Assembly: GCA_934190685.1 (NCBI GenBank)
Contig: CAKPTK010000046.1
Span: 1 to 16,385, forward strand
From: an uncultured Prevotella sp.
GTDB lineage: Bacteria > Bacteroidota > Bacteroidia > Bacteroidales > Bacteroidaceae
Length of the DNA stretch: 16,385 bases
Direction of reading: 5' to 3'
In this document: positions 1-11,291 of the stretch, piece by piece
Layout of the letters: every line of letters begins with the position of its first letter
Position numbering within the stretch: position 1 is the first letter of the stretch
Made by a program: the position numbers and the translations under genes
Notes under the pieces: generated by a model
What the model saw: only the letters and a program-made list of their open reading frames with translations
Told to the model about the DNA's origin: nothing
Databases searched by the model: none

Positions 1-3000
1 AGGTGTTCTCTGAGAACTTCCCTATCACCGATACTCGTAATAATTTCGTTCTTGAGTTCTTGGATTACTATATTGACCCGCCCCGTTATTCGATTGACGA
101 ATGTCTTGAGCGTGGTCTTACCTATAGCGTACCCTTGAAGGCTAAAATGAAACTGTATTGTACTGACCCAGACCATGAGGATTTCGGTACTTTCATTCAG
201 GATGTCTTTCTTGGCACCATCCCGTATATGACTGCGAATGGCACCTTTGTGATCAATGGTGCTGAGCGTGTTGTTGTTTCTCAGTTGCACCGTTCTCCGG
301 GTGTGTTCTTCGGACAGGGTGTTCATGCTAATGGAACTGTGCTTTATTCTGCACGTATCATTCCTTTCAAGGGCTCTTGGATTGAATTTGCTACAGACAT
401 CAACAATGTGATGTATGCATACATCGACCGTAAGAAGAAATTGCCTGTAACCACTCTTCTCCGTGCCATCGGTTTTGAGAACGATAAGGATATTCTTCAG
501 ATTTTCGACCTCGCTGAGGAAGTGAAGGTTAACAAGAAGAACCTCAAGGCTGCCATCGGTAGAAAGTTGGCGGCCCGCGTTCTGAAGAGTTGGAATGAGG
601 ATTTCGTAGATGAGGATACAGGTGAGGTTGTTTCCATCGAACGTAATGAAGTGCTCATGGATCGTGAGACTGAGATTACGGAAGACAATATGGAAGAAAT
701 CCTCGATAGTGGTTGTAATACCATCCTGCTTCATAAGGATGAGGAAGTGGCCAACAAATATGCCATTATCTTCAATACTCTTGCCAAGGATCCTAGCAAC
801 TCCGAGAAAGAGGCTGTCCTCTATATCTACCGTCAGTTGCGTAATGCCGATCCTGCTGATGACGCTTCCGCTCGTGAGGTTATCCAGAACTTGTTCTTCT
901 CCGACAAGCGTTATGACTTGGGTGAAGTAGGTCGCTACAGAATCAACAAGAAGTTGGGACTCAACACCGATATGGATGTTCGTGTTCTGACCAAAGAAGA
1001 TATTATTGAGATTATTAAATATCTCATCCAATTGATTAACTCCAACGCTACCGTTGACGATATCGACCATTTGTCAAACCGCCGTGTTCGTACTGTCGGC
1101 GAGCAGTTGAGCAATCAGTTCTCTATCGGTCTGGCTCGTATGAGTCGTACTATCCGTGAACGTATGAATGTGCGTGACAACGAAGTGTTCACTCCGACCG
1201 ATTTGATCAACGCCAAGACCATCTCGAGCGTTATCAACTCGTTCTTCGGCACCAACCCATTGTCTCAGTTCATGGACCAGACCAACCCCCTGGCTGAGCT
1301 GACCCACAAGCGCCGTCTCTCCGCATTAGGCCCTGGTGGTCTGTCTCGTGAACGTGCCGGATTTGAGGTCCGAGACGTTCACTATACTCACTATGGCCGT
1401 CTTTGCCCAATTGAGAGTCCTGAAGGTCCTAACATTGGACTTATCTCTTCTCTCTGTCTCTATGCGAAGATTAATGATCTCGGCTTTATCGTTACTCCTT
1501 ATCGTGAGGTGAAAGATTCCAAGGTTGATATGGACAACAACGATGTGAAGTATCTCACAGCTGAAGAGGAAGAATCCAAGATTATCGGTCAGGGCAATGC
1601 TCCGCTGAATGAGGATGGCACTTTCATACGTGAGGTGGTTAAATGTCGTCAGGACGCAGATTATCCAGTGGTTACTCCAGACCATGTTGACTTGATGGAT
1701 GTCGCACCGCAGCAGATTGCTTCTGTTTCTGCAGGTCTGATTCCTTTCTTGGAGCATGATGACGGTCACCGTGCGTTGATGGGATGTAACATGATGCGCC
1801 AGGCAGTGCCATTGCTTCACAATGACGCGCCTATTGTCGGAACCGGTCTTGAGAAGCAGGTTTGTGAGGATTCTCGCACCATGATTACCGCGGAAGGTGA
1901 AGGTGTGATTGAATATGTCGACGCTACGACTATCCGTATCCTCTATGATAGAACAGAGGAAGAGGAGTTCGTTAGTTTCGAGCCAGCTTTGAAGGAATAC
2001 CGCATTCCGAAGTTCCGCCGTACCAACCAGAATATGACCATCGACCTCCGTCCTATTTGTAATAAGGGACAGCGTGTGAAAGCCGGTGATATTTTGACAG
2101 AAGGTTATGCTACCGAAAATGGTGAGCTCGCTTTGGGTCGCAACCTCCTTGTTGCTTACATGCCTTGGAAGGGTTACAACTACGAGGACGCCATCGTGCT
2201 CTCTGAGAGAATGGTTCGCGATGACGTGTTGACCAGTGTTCATGTGGATGAATACTCACTCGATGTTCGCGAAACCAAGCGCGGTATGGAGGAGTTTACA
2301 AGTGATATTCCAAATGTGAGTGAAGAGGCCACCAAGGATCTTGATGATAATGGTATCATCCGTATCGGCGCCCGTGTGGAGCCAGGTGACATCATGATTG
2401 GTAAGATATCTCCTAAGGGAGAGAGTGATCCTTCGCCAGAGGAAAAATTGCTCCGTGCCATCTTCGGTGACAAGGCCGGTGATGTGAAAGATTCCTCTTT
2501 GAAGGCCAACCCGTCCTTGAGCGGTGTCGTCATCGACAAGAAACTCTTTACACGTGCCGTGAAGACTCGTGAATCCAAGAAACAGGATAAGGTGATCTTG
2601 GCTAAGATTGACGAGGAATACGAAGCTAAGGGTGAAGACTTGAAGGATATCTTGGTTGACAAGCTGATGACGCTTACAGAAGGTAAGGTGTCAAAGGGTG
2701 TCAAAGACTATTCCGGAGCCGAGATTATCACCAATGGAAGTAAGTTTACTGTTCCTGCTCTCAAGAACCTCGACTATGAGGGAATCCAGAGCAATGGATG
2801 GACAGACGATGACCATACCAATGGCTTGATTCAGAAGTTGATTATGAACTACATCCGCAAGTATAAGTTGCTCGATGCAGAACTCAAGCGCCGCAAGTTC
2901 GCCATCACAATTGGCGATGAGCTGCCTTCAGGTGTACTTCAGATGGCCAAAGTCTACATCGCCAAGAAACGTAAGATCGGTGTTGGTGATAAGTTGGCCG

Positions 3001-3659
3001 GTCGTCATGGTAACAAGGGTATTGTGTCGAAGGTAGTCCGCATGGAAGACATGCCATTCCTTGAGGATGGTCGTCCTGTAGACCTCGTGTTGAACCCGCT
3101 GGGTGTGCCTTCGCGTATGAACCTTGGTCAGATTTTCGAGGCGATTCTCGGTGCAGCCGGTAGAAAACTCGGTGTCAAGTTTGCCACACCAATCTTTGAT
3201 GGCGCAAAGCTTGCCGACCTCTCAGAATGGACAGACAAGGCAGGACTTCCACATCTCTGTTCTACTCACCTTTATGATGGTGAGACCGGTGAGCGCTTCG
3301 ACCAGCCTGCAACAGTCGGTGTGACTTACTTCTTGAAACTCGGTCACATGGTTGAAGACAAGATGCACGCTCGTAGTATCGGTCCTTACTCTCTCATCAC
3401 CCAGCAGCCACTCGGTGGTAAAGCCCAGTTCGGTGGTCAGCGTTTCGGAGAGATGGAGGTTTGGGCACTCGAGGCCTTTGGCGCCAGCCATGTGCTTCAA
3501 GAGGTGCTTACCATCAAGAGTGATGATGTCGTTGGCCGTTCCAAGGCATATGAGGCAATCGTCAAGGGTGAACCAATGCCAACACCAGGTATTCCTGAAT
3601 CACTCAACGTGTTGCTCCATGAGCTGAGAGGACTTGGCTTAAGTATCAAACTTGACTAA
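1..3659 (+). CDS. rpoB: DNA-directed RNA polymerase subunit beta (5' partial)
   Basis: Catalytic beta subunit of RNA polymerase. The reading frame is open from the window edge, so the GTG at 3-5 is an internal valine and not a start; compared with Bacteroidales RpoB about 50 N-terminal residues are missing. The rifampicin-binding cluster is at about 1258-1344 and reads [19 protein letters not shown] then LSALGPGG. The residues equivalent to E. coli Q513, D516, H526 and S531 are the wild-type ones, so no common resistance change is visible. The highly conserved [11 protein letters not shown] segment is at about 3000-3032, and the C-terminus carries the usual [17 protein letters not shown] and [10 protein letters not shown] motifs. 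The stop is followed after 14 bases by rpoC, which implies co-transcription. Coding is intact throughout the visible part. Confidence 0.99.
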   Translation, partial: VFSENFPITDTRNNFVLEFLDYYIDPPRYSIDECLERGLTYSVPLKAKMKLYCTDPDHEDFGTFIQDVFLGTIPYMTANGTFVINGAERVVVSQLHRSPGVFFGQGVHANGTVLYSARIIPFKGSWIEFATDINNVMYAYIDRKKKLPVTTLLRAIGFENDKDILQIFDLAEEVKVNKKNLKAAIGRKLAARVLKSWNEDFVDEDTGEVVSIERNEVLMDRETEITEDNMEEILDSGCNTILLHKDEEVANKYAIIFNTLAKDPSNSEKEAVLYIYRQLRNADPADDASAREVIQNLFFSDKRYDLGEVGRYRINKKLGLNTDMDVRVLTKEDIIEIIKYLIQLINSNATVDDIDHLSNRRVRTVGEQLSNQFSIGLARMSRTIRERMNVRDNEVFTPTDLINAKTISSVINSFFGTNPLSQFMDQTNPLAELTHKRRLSALGPGGLSRERAGFEVRDVHYTHYGRLCPIESPEGPNIGLISSLCLYAKINDLGFIVTPYREVKDSKVDMDNNDVKYLTAEEEESKIIGQGNAPLNEDGTFIREVVKCRQDADYPVVTPDHVDLMDVAPQQIASVSAGLIPFLEHDDGHRALMGCNMMRQAVPLLHNDAPIVGTGLEKQVCEDSRTMITAEGEGVIEYVDATTIRILYDRTEEEEFVSFEPALKEYRIPKFRRTNQNMTIDLRPICNKGQRVKAGDILTEGYATENGELALGRNLLVAYMPWKGYNYEDAIVLSERMVRDDVLTSVHVDEYSLDVRETKRGMEEFTSDIPNVSEEATKDLDDNGIIRIGARVEPGDIMIGKISPKGESDPSPEEKLLRAIFGDKAGDVKDSSLKANPSLSGVVIDKKLFTRAVKTRESKKQDKVILAKIDEEYEAKGEDLKDILVDKLMTLTEGKVSKGVKDYSGAEIITNGSKFTVPALKNLDYEGIQSNGWTDDDHTNGLIQKLIMNYIRKYKLLDAELKRRKFAITIGDELPSGVLQMAKVYIAKKRKIGVGDKLAGRHGNKGIVSKVVRMEDMPFLEDGRPVDLVLNPLGVPSRMNLGQIFEAILGAAGRKLGVKFATPIFDGAKLADLSEWTDKAGLPHLCSTHLYDGETGERFDQPATVGVTYFLKLGHMVEDKMHARSIGPYSLITQQPLGGKAQFGGQRFGEMEVWALEAFGASHVLQEVLTIKSDDVVGRSKAYEAIVKGEPMPTPGIPESLNVLLHELRGLGLSIKLD

Positions 3660-3673
3660 ATACATACAAGAAA

Positions 3674-6600
3674 ATGGCTTTCAAAAAAGATACAAAGATA
3701 AAGACTAATTTTACGAAGATTACCATCGGTCTCGCTTCACCTGAAGAGATCTTGGAAAATTCGTATGGCGAGGTGACAAAACCTGAGACCATCAACTACC
3801 GTACATACAAGCCCGAGCGTGACGGTCTTTTCTGCGAGCGCATCTTCGGTCCTACCAAAGACTATGAGTGTGCCTGCGGTAAGTACAAGCGTATCCGCTA
3901 CAAGGGCATTGTTTGTGACCGATGCGGTGTTGAAGTGACAGAGAAGAAAGTTCGCCGTGAGCGTTCCGGCCACATCGAGTTGGTCGTTCCTGTAGCCCAC
4001 ATTTGGTATTTCCGTTCTCTGCCAAACAAGATTGGTTATCTCCTCGGAATGCCTACCAAGAAGTTGGATGCTGTCATCTATTATGAAAAATATGTGGTGA
4101 TCAATCCGGGTGTTCTTGAGGGTAAGACTGATGAGGAAGACAACGAAATCAATGGTTCTCACAAGTTTGACCTTCTGTCTGAAGACGAATATATCGATAT
4201 CCTCGACAACAAACTTCCTGAAGGAAACGAGCGCTTGGCAGATGACGATCCCAACAAGTTCGTTGCCAAGATGGGTGCAGAGGCTATTTTTGACTTGTTG
4301 AGCAACCTTGATCTTGACTCTCTCTCTTACGAGTTGCGTGACCGTGCCAACAACGACTCCTCACAGCAGCGCAAGACCGAAGCGTTGAAGCGTTTGCAGG
4401 TGGTGGAAGCTTTCCGTTCCAGCAAGGGTGTGAACCGTCCAGAGTGGATGATCATGAAGATTATTCCTGTGATTCCACCAGAGCTTCGTCCGCTTGTGCC
4501 ATTGGACGGCGGTCGTTTCGCCACTTCCGACTTGAATGACCTCTATCGTCGTGTCATCATTCGTAACAACCGTTTGAAGCGATTGATGGAAATCAAGGCT
4601 CCAGAAGTGATTCTCCGAAACGAGAAGCGTATGCTTCAAGAGGCTGTAGACTCTCTCTTTGACAACTCCCGCAAGAGCAGTGCCGTGAAGAGTGAGAGCA
4701 ACCGGCCGCTGAAGTCACTCTCAGACTCTTTGAAAGGTAAGTCTGGCCGTTTCCGTCAGAACCTCCTCGGTAAGCGTGTAGACTATTCAGCCCGTTCCGT
4801 GATTGTTGTCGGCCCAGAGTTGAAGATGGGCGAGTGCGGTCTTCCTAAGTTGATGGCAGCCGAGCTTTACAAACCATTCATCATCCGCAAACTTATCGAG
4901 CGTGGCATCGTGAAGACTGTCAAGAGTGCCAAGAAGATTGTTGACCGTCGCGAACCCGTGATTTGGGATATCCTTGAGAATGTGATGAAGGGTCATCCAG
5001 TATTGCTCAACCGTGCGCCTACACTTCACCGTCTCGGTATTCAGGCCTTCCAGCCAAAACTGATTGAGGGTAAGGCTATCCAGCTCCACCCATTGGCATG
5101 TACCGCCTTCAACGCCGACTTCGATGGTGACCAGATGGCTGTTCACCTTCCTTTGAGCAATGAGGCTGTTCTCGAAGCACAGATTCTGATGCTTCAGAGC
5201 CACAACATCTTGAACCCTGCCAATGGTGCTCCTATCACCGTTCCTTCACAGGATATGGTGCTTGGACTCTACTATATTACAAAACTCCGTCCAGGAGCCA
5301 AGGGCGAAGGCTTGACATTCTATGGACCAGAGGAAGCTATCATTGCCCACAATGAGGGCCGTTGCGACCTCCATGCCCAAGTAAAGGTGATTGTCAATGA
5401 CCTTGTGGACGGCAAGATTGAGAAACGTCTCGTCGAGACTTCCGTCGGTCGTGTGATTGTCAACGGCATCATTCCTGATGAGGTAGGCTTTGTCAACAAG
5501 GTCATTTCCAAGAAGAGTCTCCGCGACATCATTGCCGATGTGATTAAGGCTGTGGGCTTTGCCCGTGCTTGTGAGTTCCTTGATGGTATCAAGAACCTCG
5601 GTTACCGCATGGCCTATCTCGCCGGACTTTCGTTCAACCTCGACGATATCATCATTCCACCAGAGAAAGAGGCTATCGTCCAGAAGGGTAATGACGAAGT
5701 GCGTCAGATCACAGACAACTACAACATGGGCTTCATCACCGATACAGAGCGTTACAACCAGGTAATTGATACTTGGACCCACGTGAACAACGACTTGGGC
5801 GACGTGCTGATGAAAGAGATGACAGAAGCCGATCAGGGATTCAACGCCGTGTTCATGATGCTCGATTCCGGAGCCCGTGGTTCTAAGGACCAGATCAAAC
5901 AGCTTTCCGGTATGCGTGGTCTGATGGCCAAGCCGCAGAAGGCAGGTGCAGAAGGCGCGCAGATTATTGAGAACCCTATCCTTTCCAACTTCAAGGAAGG
6001 TATGAGCGTGTTGGAGTACTTTATCGCTTCTCACGGTGCCCGTAAGGGTCTTGCCGATACCGCTATGAAGACTGCCGATGCCGGATATTTGACCCGTCGA
6101 TTGGTGGATGTCTCTCATGACGTGATTATCAATGAGGAAGACTGTGGTACACTCCGTGGACTCGTTTGCACTGCTCTGAAGAATGGTGATGAGGTGATTT
6201 CTTCTCTTTATGAGAGAATCCTCGGTCGTGTGTCTGTTCATGACATCATCCATCCAAGCACAGGTGAACTCATCTGCGCTGCCGGTGAGGAAATCACAGA
6301 ACCGAAGGCCAAGGCTATCGAAGAGTCTCCTATCGAGAGTGTTGAGATTCGTTCAGTGCTCACTTGTGAGAGCAAGCATGGTGTCTGCATGAAGTGCTAT
6401 GGTCGTAACCTTGCCACCGCTCGTATGGTCCAGATTGGTGAGGCTGTCGGCGTTATCGCCGCACAGGCAATTGGTGAGCCTGGTACACAGCTTACCCTCC
6501 GTACGTTCCACGCCGGTGGTGTGGCAGCCAACGCTGCCGCCAATGCCTCTATCGTGGCCAAGAACGATTGCAAGATTGAGTTCGACGAACTTCGTACTGT

Positions 6601-7990
6601 TCCCTTCAAAGAAGAAGGCGACAATGGCAGCCGCGACTGCGAGATGGTTGTCAGCCGATTGGCAGAAATCCGTTTCGTCGACGCCAATACAGACATCGTT
6701 CTGTCTACCTTGAATGTGCCTTACGGTAGCTCTCTCTACTTCAAGCAGGGAGACATGGTCAAGAAGGGCGACCTCATTGCCAAATGGGACCCATTCAATG
6801 CCGTTATCGTTACCGAATATAAGGGTACATTGAGATTCAACGACATCATTGCCGGTGTTACCTATAAGGCTGAGACCGATGAAACCACAGGTCTTACTGA
6901 GAAAATCATCACTGAGTCTCGTGACAAGAGCAAGGTGCCTACCTGTGATATTCTTGATGCCAATGGCAATGTGATTGGCACCTACAACTTCCCTGTGGGT
7001 GGTCACGTTGTGGTGGAAGACGGACAGACCGTTTCCACCGGTACTACTTTGGTGAAGATTCCACGTGCTGTAGGAAAGGCTGGTGATATCACCGGTGGTC
7101 TTCCACGTGTGACCGAGCTCTTTGAGGCTCGTAACCCATCCAACCCTGCAGTCGTTTCCGAAATCGACGGTGAGGTGACCATGGGTAAGGTGAAACGCGG
7201 TAACCGTGAAATCATCATCACCAGCAAGACAGGCGACCAGCGCAAGTATCTTGTATCTTTGAGCAAGCAGATTCTTGTACAGGAACACGATGCTGTGCGT
7301 GCCGGTACACCTCTCTCCGACGGTGTTATCACTCCTGGCGACATCCTCGCCATCAAGGGTCCTACCGCCGTTCAGGAATACATCGTCAATGAGGTTCAGG
7401 ACGTATACCGTCTTCAGGGTGTGAAGATCAACGACAAGCACTTTGAGATTATTGTCCGTCAGATGATGCGCAAGGTCCAGATCAACGATCCAGGTGATAC
7501 CACCTTCCTCGAGCAGGAGATTGTCGACAAGCTCGACTTCGCCGAGGAGAACGACCGTATCTGGGGCAAGAAGGTGGTTGTCGACGCTGGCGACAGCGAG
7601 AACTTCCACAAGGGTCAGATTGTCACAGCGCGCAAGCTCCGTGACGAGAACTCTTCGCTCAAACGCCGTGACCGCAAGCTTGTTCAGGTGCGCGATGCCG
7701 TTCCTGCCACATCTACTCAGATTCTGCAGGGTATCACTCGTGCCGCTCTTCAGACCAAGAGCTACATCAGTGCCGCCTCCTTCCAGGAGACCACCAAGGT
7801 GCTCAACGAGGCTGCTATCCGTGGCAAGGTCGACAACTTGAACGGTATGAAGGAGAATGTGATTTGTGGTCACTTGATTCCAGCCGGTACAGGTCTTCGT
7901 CAGTGGAACAAGATTGTTGTTGGCAGCAAGGAGGAATACAACCGCATGCAGGCCAACAAGAAGAATGTTATCGACTACGATCAGAAATAA
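3674..7990 (+). CDS. rpoC: DNA-directed RNA polymerase subunit beta'
   Basis: Beta' subunit of RNA polymerase, 1438 residues, complete. The N-terminal zinc-binding site is C66, C68, C81 and C84. The active-site Mg2+ motif NADFDGD is at residues 480-486. The second zinc site is C824, C898, C905 and C908. The trigger-loop sequence around FHAGG (945-949) is separated from the [15 protein letters not shown] segment (from residue 1139) by almost 190 residues, which matches an SI3-type insertion of the sort E. coli and Bacteroidetes beta' carry. The C-terminal [18 protein letters not shown] and [12 protein letters not shown] segments are intact. The ATG lies 14 bases after rpoB with no purine-rich ribosome site, as is normal in Bacteroidetes. 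A strong terminator follows at 8011-8047, so the rpoB-rpoC transcript appears to end here. Confidence 0.99.
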   Translation: MAFKKDTKIKTNFTKITIGLASPEEILENSYGEVTKPETINYRTYKPERDGLFCERIFGPTKDYECACGKYKRIRYKGIVCDRCGVEVTEKKVRRERSGHIELVVPVAHIWYFRSLPNKIGYLLGMPTKKLDAVIYYEKYVVINPGVLEGKTDEEDNEINGSHKFDLLSEDEYIDILDNKLPEGNERLADDDPNKFVAKMGAEAIFDLLSNLDLDSLSYELRDRANNDSSQQRKTEALKRLQVVEAFRSSKGVNRPEWMIMKIIPVIPPELRPLVPLDGGRFATSDLNDLYRRVIIRNNRLKRLMEIKAPEVILRNEKRMLQEAVDSLFDNSRKSSAVKSESNRPLKSLSDSLKGKSGRFRQNLLGKRVDYSARSVIVVGPELKMGECGLPKLMAAELYKPFIIRKLIERGIVKTVKSAKKIVDRREPVIWDILENVMKGHPVLLNRAPTLHRLGIQAFQPKLIEGKAIQLHPLACTAFNADFDGDQMAVHLPLSNEAVLEAQILMLQSHNILNPANGAPITVPSQDMVLGLYYITKLRPGAKGEGLTFYGPEEAIIAHNEGRCDLHAQVKVIVNDLVDGKIEKRLVETSVGRVIVNGIIPDEVGFVNKVISKKSLRDIIADVIKAVGFARACEFLDGIKNLGYRMAYLAGLSFNLDDIIIPPEKEAIVQKGNDEVRQITDNYNMGFITDTERYNQVIDTWTHVNNDLGDVLMKEMTEADQGFNAVFMMLDSGARGSKDQIKQLSGMRGLMAKPQKAGAEGAQIIENPILSNFKEGMSVLEYFIASHGARKGLADTAMKTADAGYLTRRLVDVSHDVIINEEDCGTLRGLVCTALKNGDEVISSLYERILGRVSVHDIIHPSTGELICAAGEEITEPKAKAIEESPIESVEIRSVLTCESKHGVCMKCYGRNLATARMVQIGEAVGVIAAQAIGEPGTQLTLRTFHAGGVAANAAANASIVAKNDCKIEFDELRTVPFKEEGDNGSRDCEMVVSRLAEIRFVDANTDIVLSTLNVPYGSSLYFKQGDMVKKGDLIAKWDPFNAVIVTEYKGTLRFNDIIAGVTYKAETDETTGLTEKIITESRDKSKVPTCDILDANGNVIGTYNFPVGGHVVVEDGQTVSTGTTLVKIPRAVGKAGDITGGLPRVTELFEARNPSNPAVVSEIDGEVTMGKVKRGNREIIITSKTGDQRKYLVSLSKQILVQEHDAVRAGTPLSDGVITPGDILAIKGPTAVQEYIVNEVQDVYRLQGVKINDKHFEIIVRQMMRKVQINDPGDTTFLEQEIVDKLDFAEENDRIWGKKVVVDAGDSENFHKGQIVTARKLRDENSSLKRRDRKLVQVRDAVPATSTQILQGITRAALQTKSYISAASFQETTKVLNEAAIRGKVDNLNGMKENVICGHLIPAGTGLRQWNKIVVGSKEEYNRMQANKKNVIDYDQK

Positions 7991-8010
7991 GAACATTAAA
8001 TCCTAATATA

Positions 8011-8047
8011 AAAGGTTCGCTTCCCAAGCAGGAGGCGAACCTTTTTT
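8011..8047 (+). terminator. Intrinsic terminator of rpoBC
   Basis: Arms 8011-8024 and 8031-8044 pair over 14 bp with one G-T wobble around the loop CAAGCA, and the GC-rich part runs straight into a run of six T (8042-8047). It lies 20 bases after the rpoC stop. The AAAGG at the left end also gives a T-rich tail on the opposite strand in part (AAAGG read in reverse), so it may serve the convergent gene that ends at 8060 as well. Confidence 0.93.
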
Positions 8048-8059
8048 AGTATCAGTATC

Positions 8060-8603
8060 TTATTTCAGAATTTCGTAATCGTCAATCTCTTTGATGCCGG
8101 TCACACCGTAATACTTCTCTCGGAGCGCATAGATTTTGATTTTCTTGTGATACATCGAAGGATTGTCTTTCAAGTTCAGTTCCTTTCGTGCATTTGAACC
8201 ACTTTTCAAGCAAACAGGATTCCCCTTTCTTCGTCTTGTCAAATCCGTCTGCGAGCAGAATGGCTGTGTCATAGGTGAAGGGGGGCTCAAACCGGGCATT
8301 GTCTATTTTCAGCTTGCAGTCTCCGACGATATATCCTTCCACCCACACTTGGAACGCTGGGGCTTCCTCCAAGAACTGCGTGACTGTATATTGGCTGCGC
8401 CGCGATGGGGTAGAACCACCATCATCTTTCTTGTCTCCTTTGTTGTCATCATTGTCGTCACTTTTGTCGTTGTCGTCCTCGTCTTTCACCTCTTGCTGAG
8501 GATTCTTCTTGCTGTCCTCTTCTTCAAAGTCAAACTTCTGGCAACTTGGCAACAAAGACAAACAGAAGAGAATGAAGACGATGCGTAGTTTAGATTTGTT
8601 CAT
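8060..8603 (-). pseudogene. DUF6359-type lipoprotein gene, frameshifted
   Basis: Surface or periplasmic lipoprotein of unknown function, broken by one frame change. Residues 1-21 form a lipoprotein signal peptide (hydrophobic I8-L18, then LPSC with C21 as the lipidated cysteine). Residues about 26-62 are a low-complexity Asp/Glu/Lys/Asn linker. From residue 71 (YTVTQFLEE, then VWVEGYIVGDC and PPFTYDTAILLAD) the sequence resembles the DUF6359 family, which is found in Bacteroidales. After about residue 127 the expected family continuation (CLKSGSNARKELNLKDNP, then KYYGVTGIKE) is found in another frame, ending with TAA at 8060-8062. The 544-base span is one base more than a whole number of codons. 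Dropping one C from the CCCC run at 8222-8225 would give a continuous 180-residue protein. This may be a true mutation, phase variation or a sequencing error. The gene is convergent with rpoC and divergent from the LemA operon. If read as it stands, the first frame runs from 8603 to a stop at 8082. Confidence 0.8.
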
Positions 8604-8627
8604 ATGGATGTTTGTTGGTTATTTCTA

Positions 8628-8635
8628 CAAAGGTA
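8628..8635 (-). promoter_or_regulatory. Probable -7 box for the DUF6359 lipoprotein gene
   Basis: On the minus strand this reads TACCTTTG, an exact match to the Bacteroidetes -7 consensus TAnnTTTG, 24 bases before the ATG at 8603. No good TTTG is seen at the -33 distance, so the call rests on the -7 box and position alone. Confidence 0.5.
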
Positions 8636-8656
8636 GACAATTATCTGGAATTTTAT

Positions 8657-8687
8657 TTTGCTTAGTCCACGATTTATACTAATTTTG
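8657..8687 (+). promoter_or_regulatory. Promoter of the LemA/DUF3137 operon
   Basis: TTTG at 8657-8660 (-33) and TAATTTTG at 8680-8687 (-7, consensus TAnnTTTG) are separated by 19 bp, the usual spacing for the Bacteroidetes primary sigma factor. Transcription would begin at about 8694, leaving a leader of roughly 55 bases before the ATG at 8750. Confidence 0.78.
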
Positions 8688-8749
8688 CACTTATCCAATA
8701 ACGCAAAAGCGACAAGCATTTTTGACAATTCACTAAACAAATATCGATT

Positions 8750-9499
8750 ATGGCAAATTTATTAGACGAAACAACCGGACCTGTCAATGGCAATGGCCGA
8801 GACATACACGTAATAGACCGTCAACTTCCAGTGACCATTACTTACAGGTCTACGCTGTTTGAAATTGCACTCTGGGTTGTTCTTCCAGTGCTCGTTTTGC
8901 TCTATGTTCTGTTGATGGGCAGTACCCTTCAGAATCCTCTGTTGGTGGCAGTCGTTGGCTGTTTGGTAGGCATGCTGCCCGGCGTCATCTTCATCTTCAT
9001 GAAGATCTCGGCCCGCAACTATTTTCTCCAATTGGAACAACGCATCCAGGCAGAAGCTTCCAACATAGACAACTTCCTGGAACAGCGTGTGCAGATTCTG
9101 CAGAACGTTGTCGGACTCGTTGAGCGCGCCATTAATTTGGACAAGGAAGTGATGACCGCAGTGGCAGCCTTGCGCAGTGGAAAGATTTCCGATGAGAACC
9201 GCAGCGATGTCAACAGTCAGTTGAATATGGCGTATGGCAGATTGTTCCCCCAGGTCGAGGCCTATCCCGAACTGAAAGCCCATCAGGTTATTGCGGATGC
9301 CATGCAGCAGAACAATTACCTGCAACGTGAGATTACGGCTGCCCGCACGGTCTACAACAGCCGTGTGACCCAGTGGAATACTGACATCTTCTCATGGCCC
9401 ACCAAGATGATTGTGGCGGCTCGTCAGGGCTACACCACCCGCATCCCGTTCACCGCCTCGTCAGAAGTGCGTGAGCAGGCACGTAGCAAGTTCTTCTAA
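8750..9499 (+). CDS. LemA-family membrane protein
   Basis: Membrane-anchored protein of the LemA family, 249 residues; the biochemical role of the family is not established. Residues 36-57 and 63-84 are two hydrophobic segments that form a helical hairpin in the membrane. From residue about 88 to the end is a mostly helical domain with the LemA signatures: NIDNFLEQRVQILQNVVGLV (105-124), a phenylalanine-proline region FPQVEAYPELKA (166-177), and VYNSRVTQWNT (201-211) followed by a proline-containing stretch. Typical LemA proteins have a single N-terminal membrane segment and about 180-190 residues, so the two-helix N-terminal part is an extension. It is first in an operon; the next gene starts 10 bases after its stop. 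The ATG at 8750 sits at a sensible distance from the promoter, and no earlier in-frame start is plausible. Confidence 0.88.
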   Translation: MANLLDETTGPVNGNGRDIHVIDRQLPVTITYRSTLFEIALWVVLPVLVLLYVLLMGSTLQNPLLVAVVGCLVGMLPGVIFIFMKISARNYFLQLEQRIQAEASNIDNFLEQRVQILQNVVGLVERAINLDKEVMTAVAALRSGKISDENRSDVNSQLNMAYGRLFPQVEAYPELKAHQVIADAMQQNNYLQREITAARTVYNSRVTQWNTDIFSWPTKMIVAARQGYTTRIPFTASSEVREQARSKFF

Positions 9500-9509
9500 T
9501 CCCTGACTT

Positions 9510-11240
9510 ATGGTAGAGGATATCTATGATCCACTCGACGAATATGTCCATGTCTTCCGCGACCGGTTCAAACAGGTGGCGAAAGACACCTTTGCTCAAT
9601 TGGCGGAAGAGGCGAAAGTGGATGTCGAGGCAAATCGGGAGACCTGTCGTCAAATTTATGAGACTGAAGAGTCTATCGATTCTTTGACGTCAGACATCAG
9701 CCGGACCACCTTCTGTTGCGTAGCCTTGTGGGCCTTGGTCGTAATGGAAGGCGTCGCCGTTTATGTCTTGTATGATGGCTTGTCCACATGGCAAGTTATC
9801 CTTCTTGTCTTGCTGTTGGCGCTTCTTGTCACGCTGTTGTTGACGGTTTTTCATCCCAGGCTTCGCAAACAGAAAGACGAGCGCGACGACTTGGAGCAGA
9901 CCGCGGACGATTTCCGCAACGAGGCTTGGCGGCAAATGGAACCGCTCAATCGCCTTTACGACTGGGATGTGCTCACTCGGATGATGACCAAGACTGTGCC
10001 CCGTTTGGAGTTCGATCCCTATTTCACCACTCAGCGTTTGGCTGACCTTCAGCATGTCTATGGATGGGATGGCACGTTCAACCGTGAACGCTCTGTCATC
10101 TATTCCCATTCTGGTCTGATCAATGGCAATCCTTTTGTCCTTTGTCGCACCCGAAAGATGGAGATGGGAGCCAAGACCTATTACGGTCATCTCACGATTT
10201 ATTGGACTACCGAAGAGCGTGATTCTGACGGGAAATACCACACCGTCCACCACTCCGAAACCTTGACGGCTGAAGTCGCCGCCCCCTATCCTGAATATTA
10301 CGAGAAGACACGTCTCTTCTATGGAAACACGGCCGCCCCCGATCTCATTTTCTATCGTCGGAAGAGTGGTATGGCAGACAAGGAAGGCTCCTTGTCCTAT
10401 TGGTGGAAACGCCGCCGCCTCAAAAGCAAGTCCCGTGACTTGAGCAATCTGGATTTCGCCATGATGACCAACGAAGAATTTGAAGTGGCCTTTGACACCA
10501 GCAACCGCAACAACAACCAGCAGTTCGCTCTACTCTTTACGCCACTTGCCCAAAAGAATATGCTCAAGCTCCTCAAGGATTATGAGGCAGGCTATGGCGA
10601 CGATTTCGACTTCGACAAAAACCGGATGATCAACACCATCATTTCCGATCATATCCAATCCTTTGACCTCGATATGAACCCCGACCAATACCGTCAATTC
10701 GACTATGCAAAGGCCGAAAGAGATTTCTTCGAGATCAACGTCCGCCATTTCCGTGCTATCTATTTCTGCCTCGCTCCATTGCTTTGTGTACCCATGTATC
10801 AGCAGATACGTCCGCTGCAAGCGATTTATGGCAAGGACATGCCACGTCACAGTGCCTTTTGGGAGCATGAGGCCCTGGCCAACTTCTGGGGACAAGACCA
10901 TTTCAAACATCCAGGATGTGTGACCGACTGCATTCTGAAGACCCACGAAGACAGAGGCGCTGACGGCAAATCCACCATCACCGTCTATGCCCACGGCTAT
11001 CGTGCCGAGGAACGTGTGTCTTTCGTCAGCAAATGGGGCGGTGATGGCCATATGCACAACGTACCAGTCTATTGGGATGAATATATCCCCGTGACAGGTC
11101 AAGGCTCCTTGCGCATGGCAGAGGACAATACACCCACCAATCTGGATGCGCCCCCCAGCCAACGCATTCACCATATCAATGATGTCCTTGGCAAGACCGG
11201 CATGTCCGTCTATCGAAGACACATCGCATCGAAGTTATAA
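9510..11240 (+). CDS. DUF3137-like membrane protein, partner of LemA
   Basis: Large membrane protein of 576 residues with no known activity. Residues 67-88 and 94-114 are two hydrophobic segments separated by a short turn, preceded by an acidic helical N-terminus and followed by a charged, probably coiled stretch (118-145). A soluble domain of about 165-360 resembles DUF3137: FDPYF (168-172), VIYSHSGLINGNPFV (196-210), then NEEFEVAFDTSN (321-332) with FALLFTPLAQKNMLKLL (339-355), which matches the DUF3137 pattern of mature strand plus 'LTP' helix. A further hydrophobic patch at 415-430 (AIYFCLAPLLCVPMY) could be a third membrane segment. The last 150 residues (WEHEALANFW, HPGC at 467-470) are not assigned to a domain. 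Adjacent LemA and DUF3137-type genes recur in distant bacteria, which suggests the two proteins act together. The domain name is from memory of the family pattern and is moderately certain. Confidence 0.78.
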   Translation: MVEDIYDPLDEYVHVFRDRFKQVAKDTFAQLAEEAKVDVEANRETCRQIYETEESIDSLTSDISRTTFCCVALWALVVMEGVAVYVLYDGLSTWQVILLVLLLALLVTLLLTVFHPRLRKQKDERDDLEQTADDFRNEAWRQMEPLNRLYDWDVLTRMMTKTVPRLEFDPYFTTQRLADLQHVYGWDGTFNRERSVIYSHSGLINGNPFVLCRTRKMEMGAKTYYGHLTIYWTTEERDSDGKYHTVHHSETLTAEVAAPYPEYYEKTRLFYGNTAAPDLIFYRRKSGMADKEGSLSYWWKRRRLKSKSRDLSNLDFAMMTNEEFEVAFDTSNRNNNQQFALLFTPLAQKNMLKLLKDYEAGYGDDFDFDKNRMINTIISDHIQSFDLDMNPDQYRQFDYAKAERDFFEINVRHFRAIYFCLAPLLCVPMYQQIRPLQAIYGKDMPRHSAFWEHEALANFWGQDHFKHPGCVTDCILKTHEDRGADGKSTITVYAHGYRAEERVSFVSKWGGDGHMHNVPVYWDEYIPVTGQGSLRMAEDNTPTNLDAPPSQRIHHINDVLGKTGMSVYRRHIASKL

Positions 11241-11291
11241 GGATGTCAAAAGGGAGACCATGGTCTCCCTTTTGACATCCTTTTCTTTTTT
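11241..11291 (+). terminator. Perfect 40-bp palindromic terminator
   Basis: Bases 11241-11260 and 11261-11280 are exact reverse complements, 20 bp each with no spacer and centre CCATGG, so the RNA would fold into a stem of about 18 bp with a 4-base loop. The tail TTTTCTTTTTT follows at 11281-11291. It starts directly after the TAA of the DUF3137-like gene and closes the operon. Confidence 0.93.

Noticed and set aside
6353..7996. 547-codon open frame on the minus strand inside rpoC
   Set aside because: It is antisense to the fully conserved 3' part of rpoC, and its translation resembles no family; the openness follows from codon bias of rpoC.
8163..8588. 141-codon plus-strand frame with a hydrophobic stretch, opposite the lipoprotein gene
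   Set aside because: The hydrophobic run is the complement of the Asp/Asn linker codons; the minus-strand protein matches a known family.
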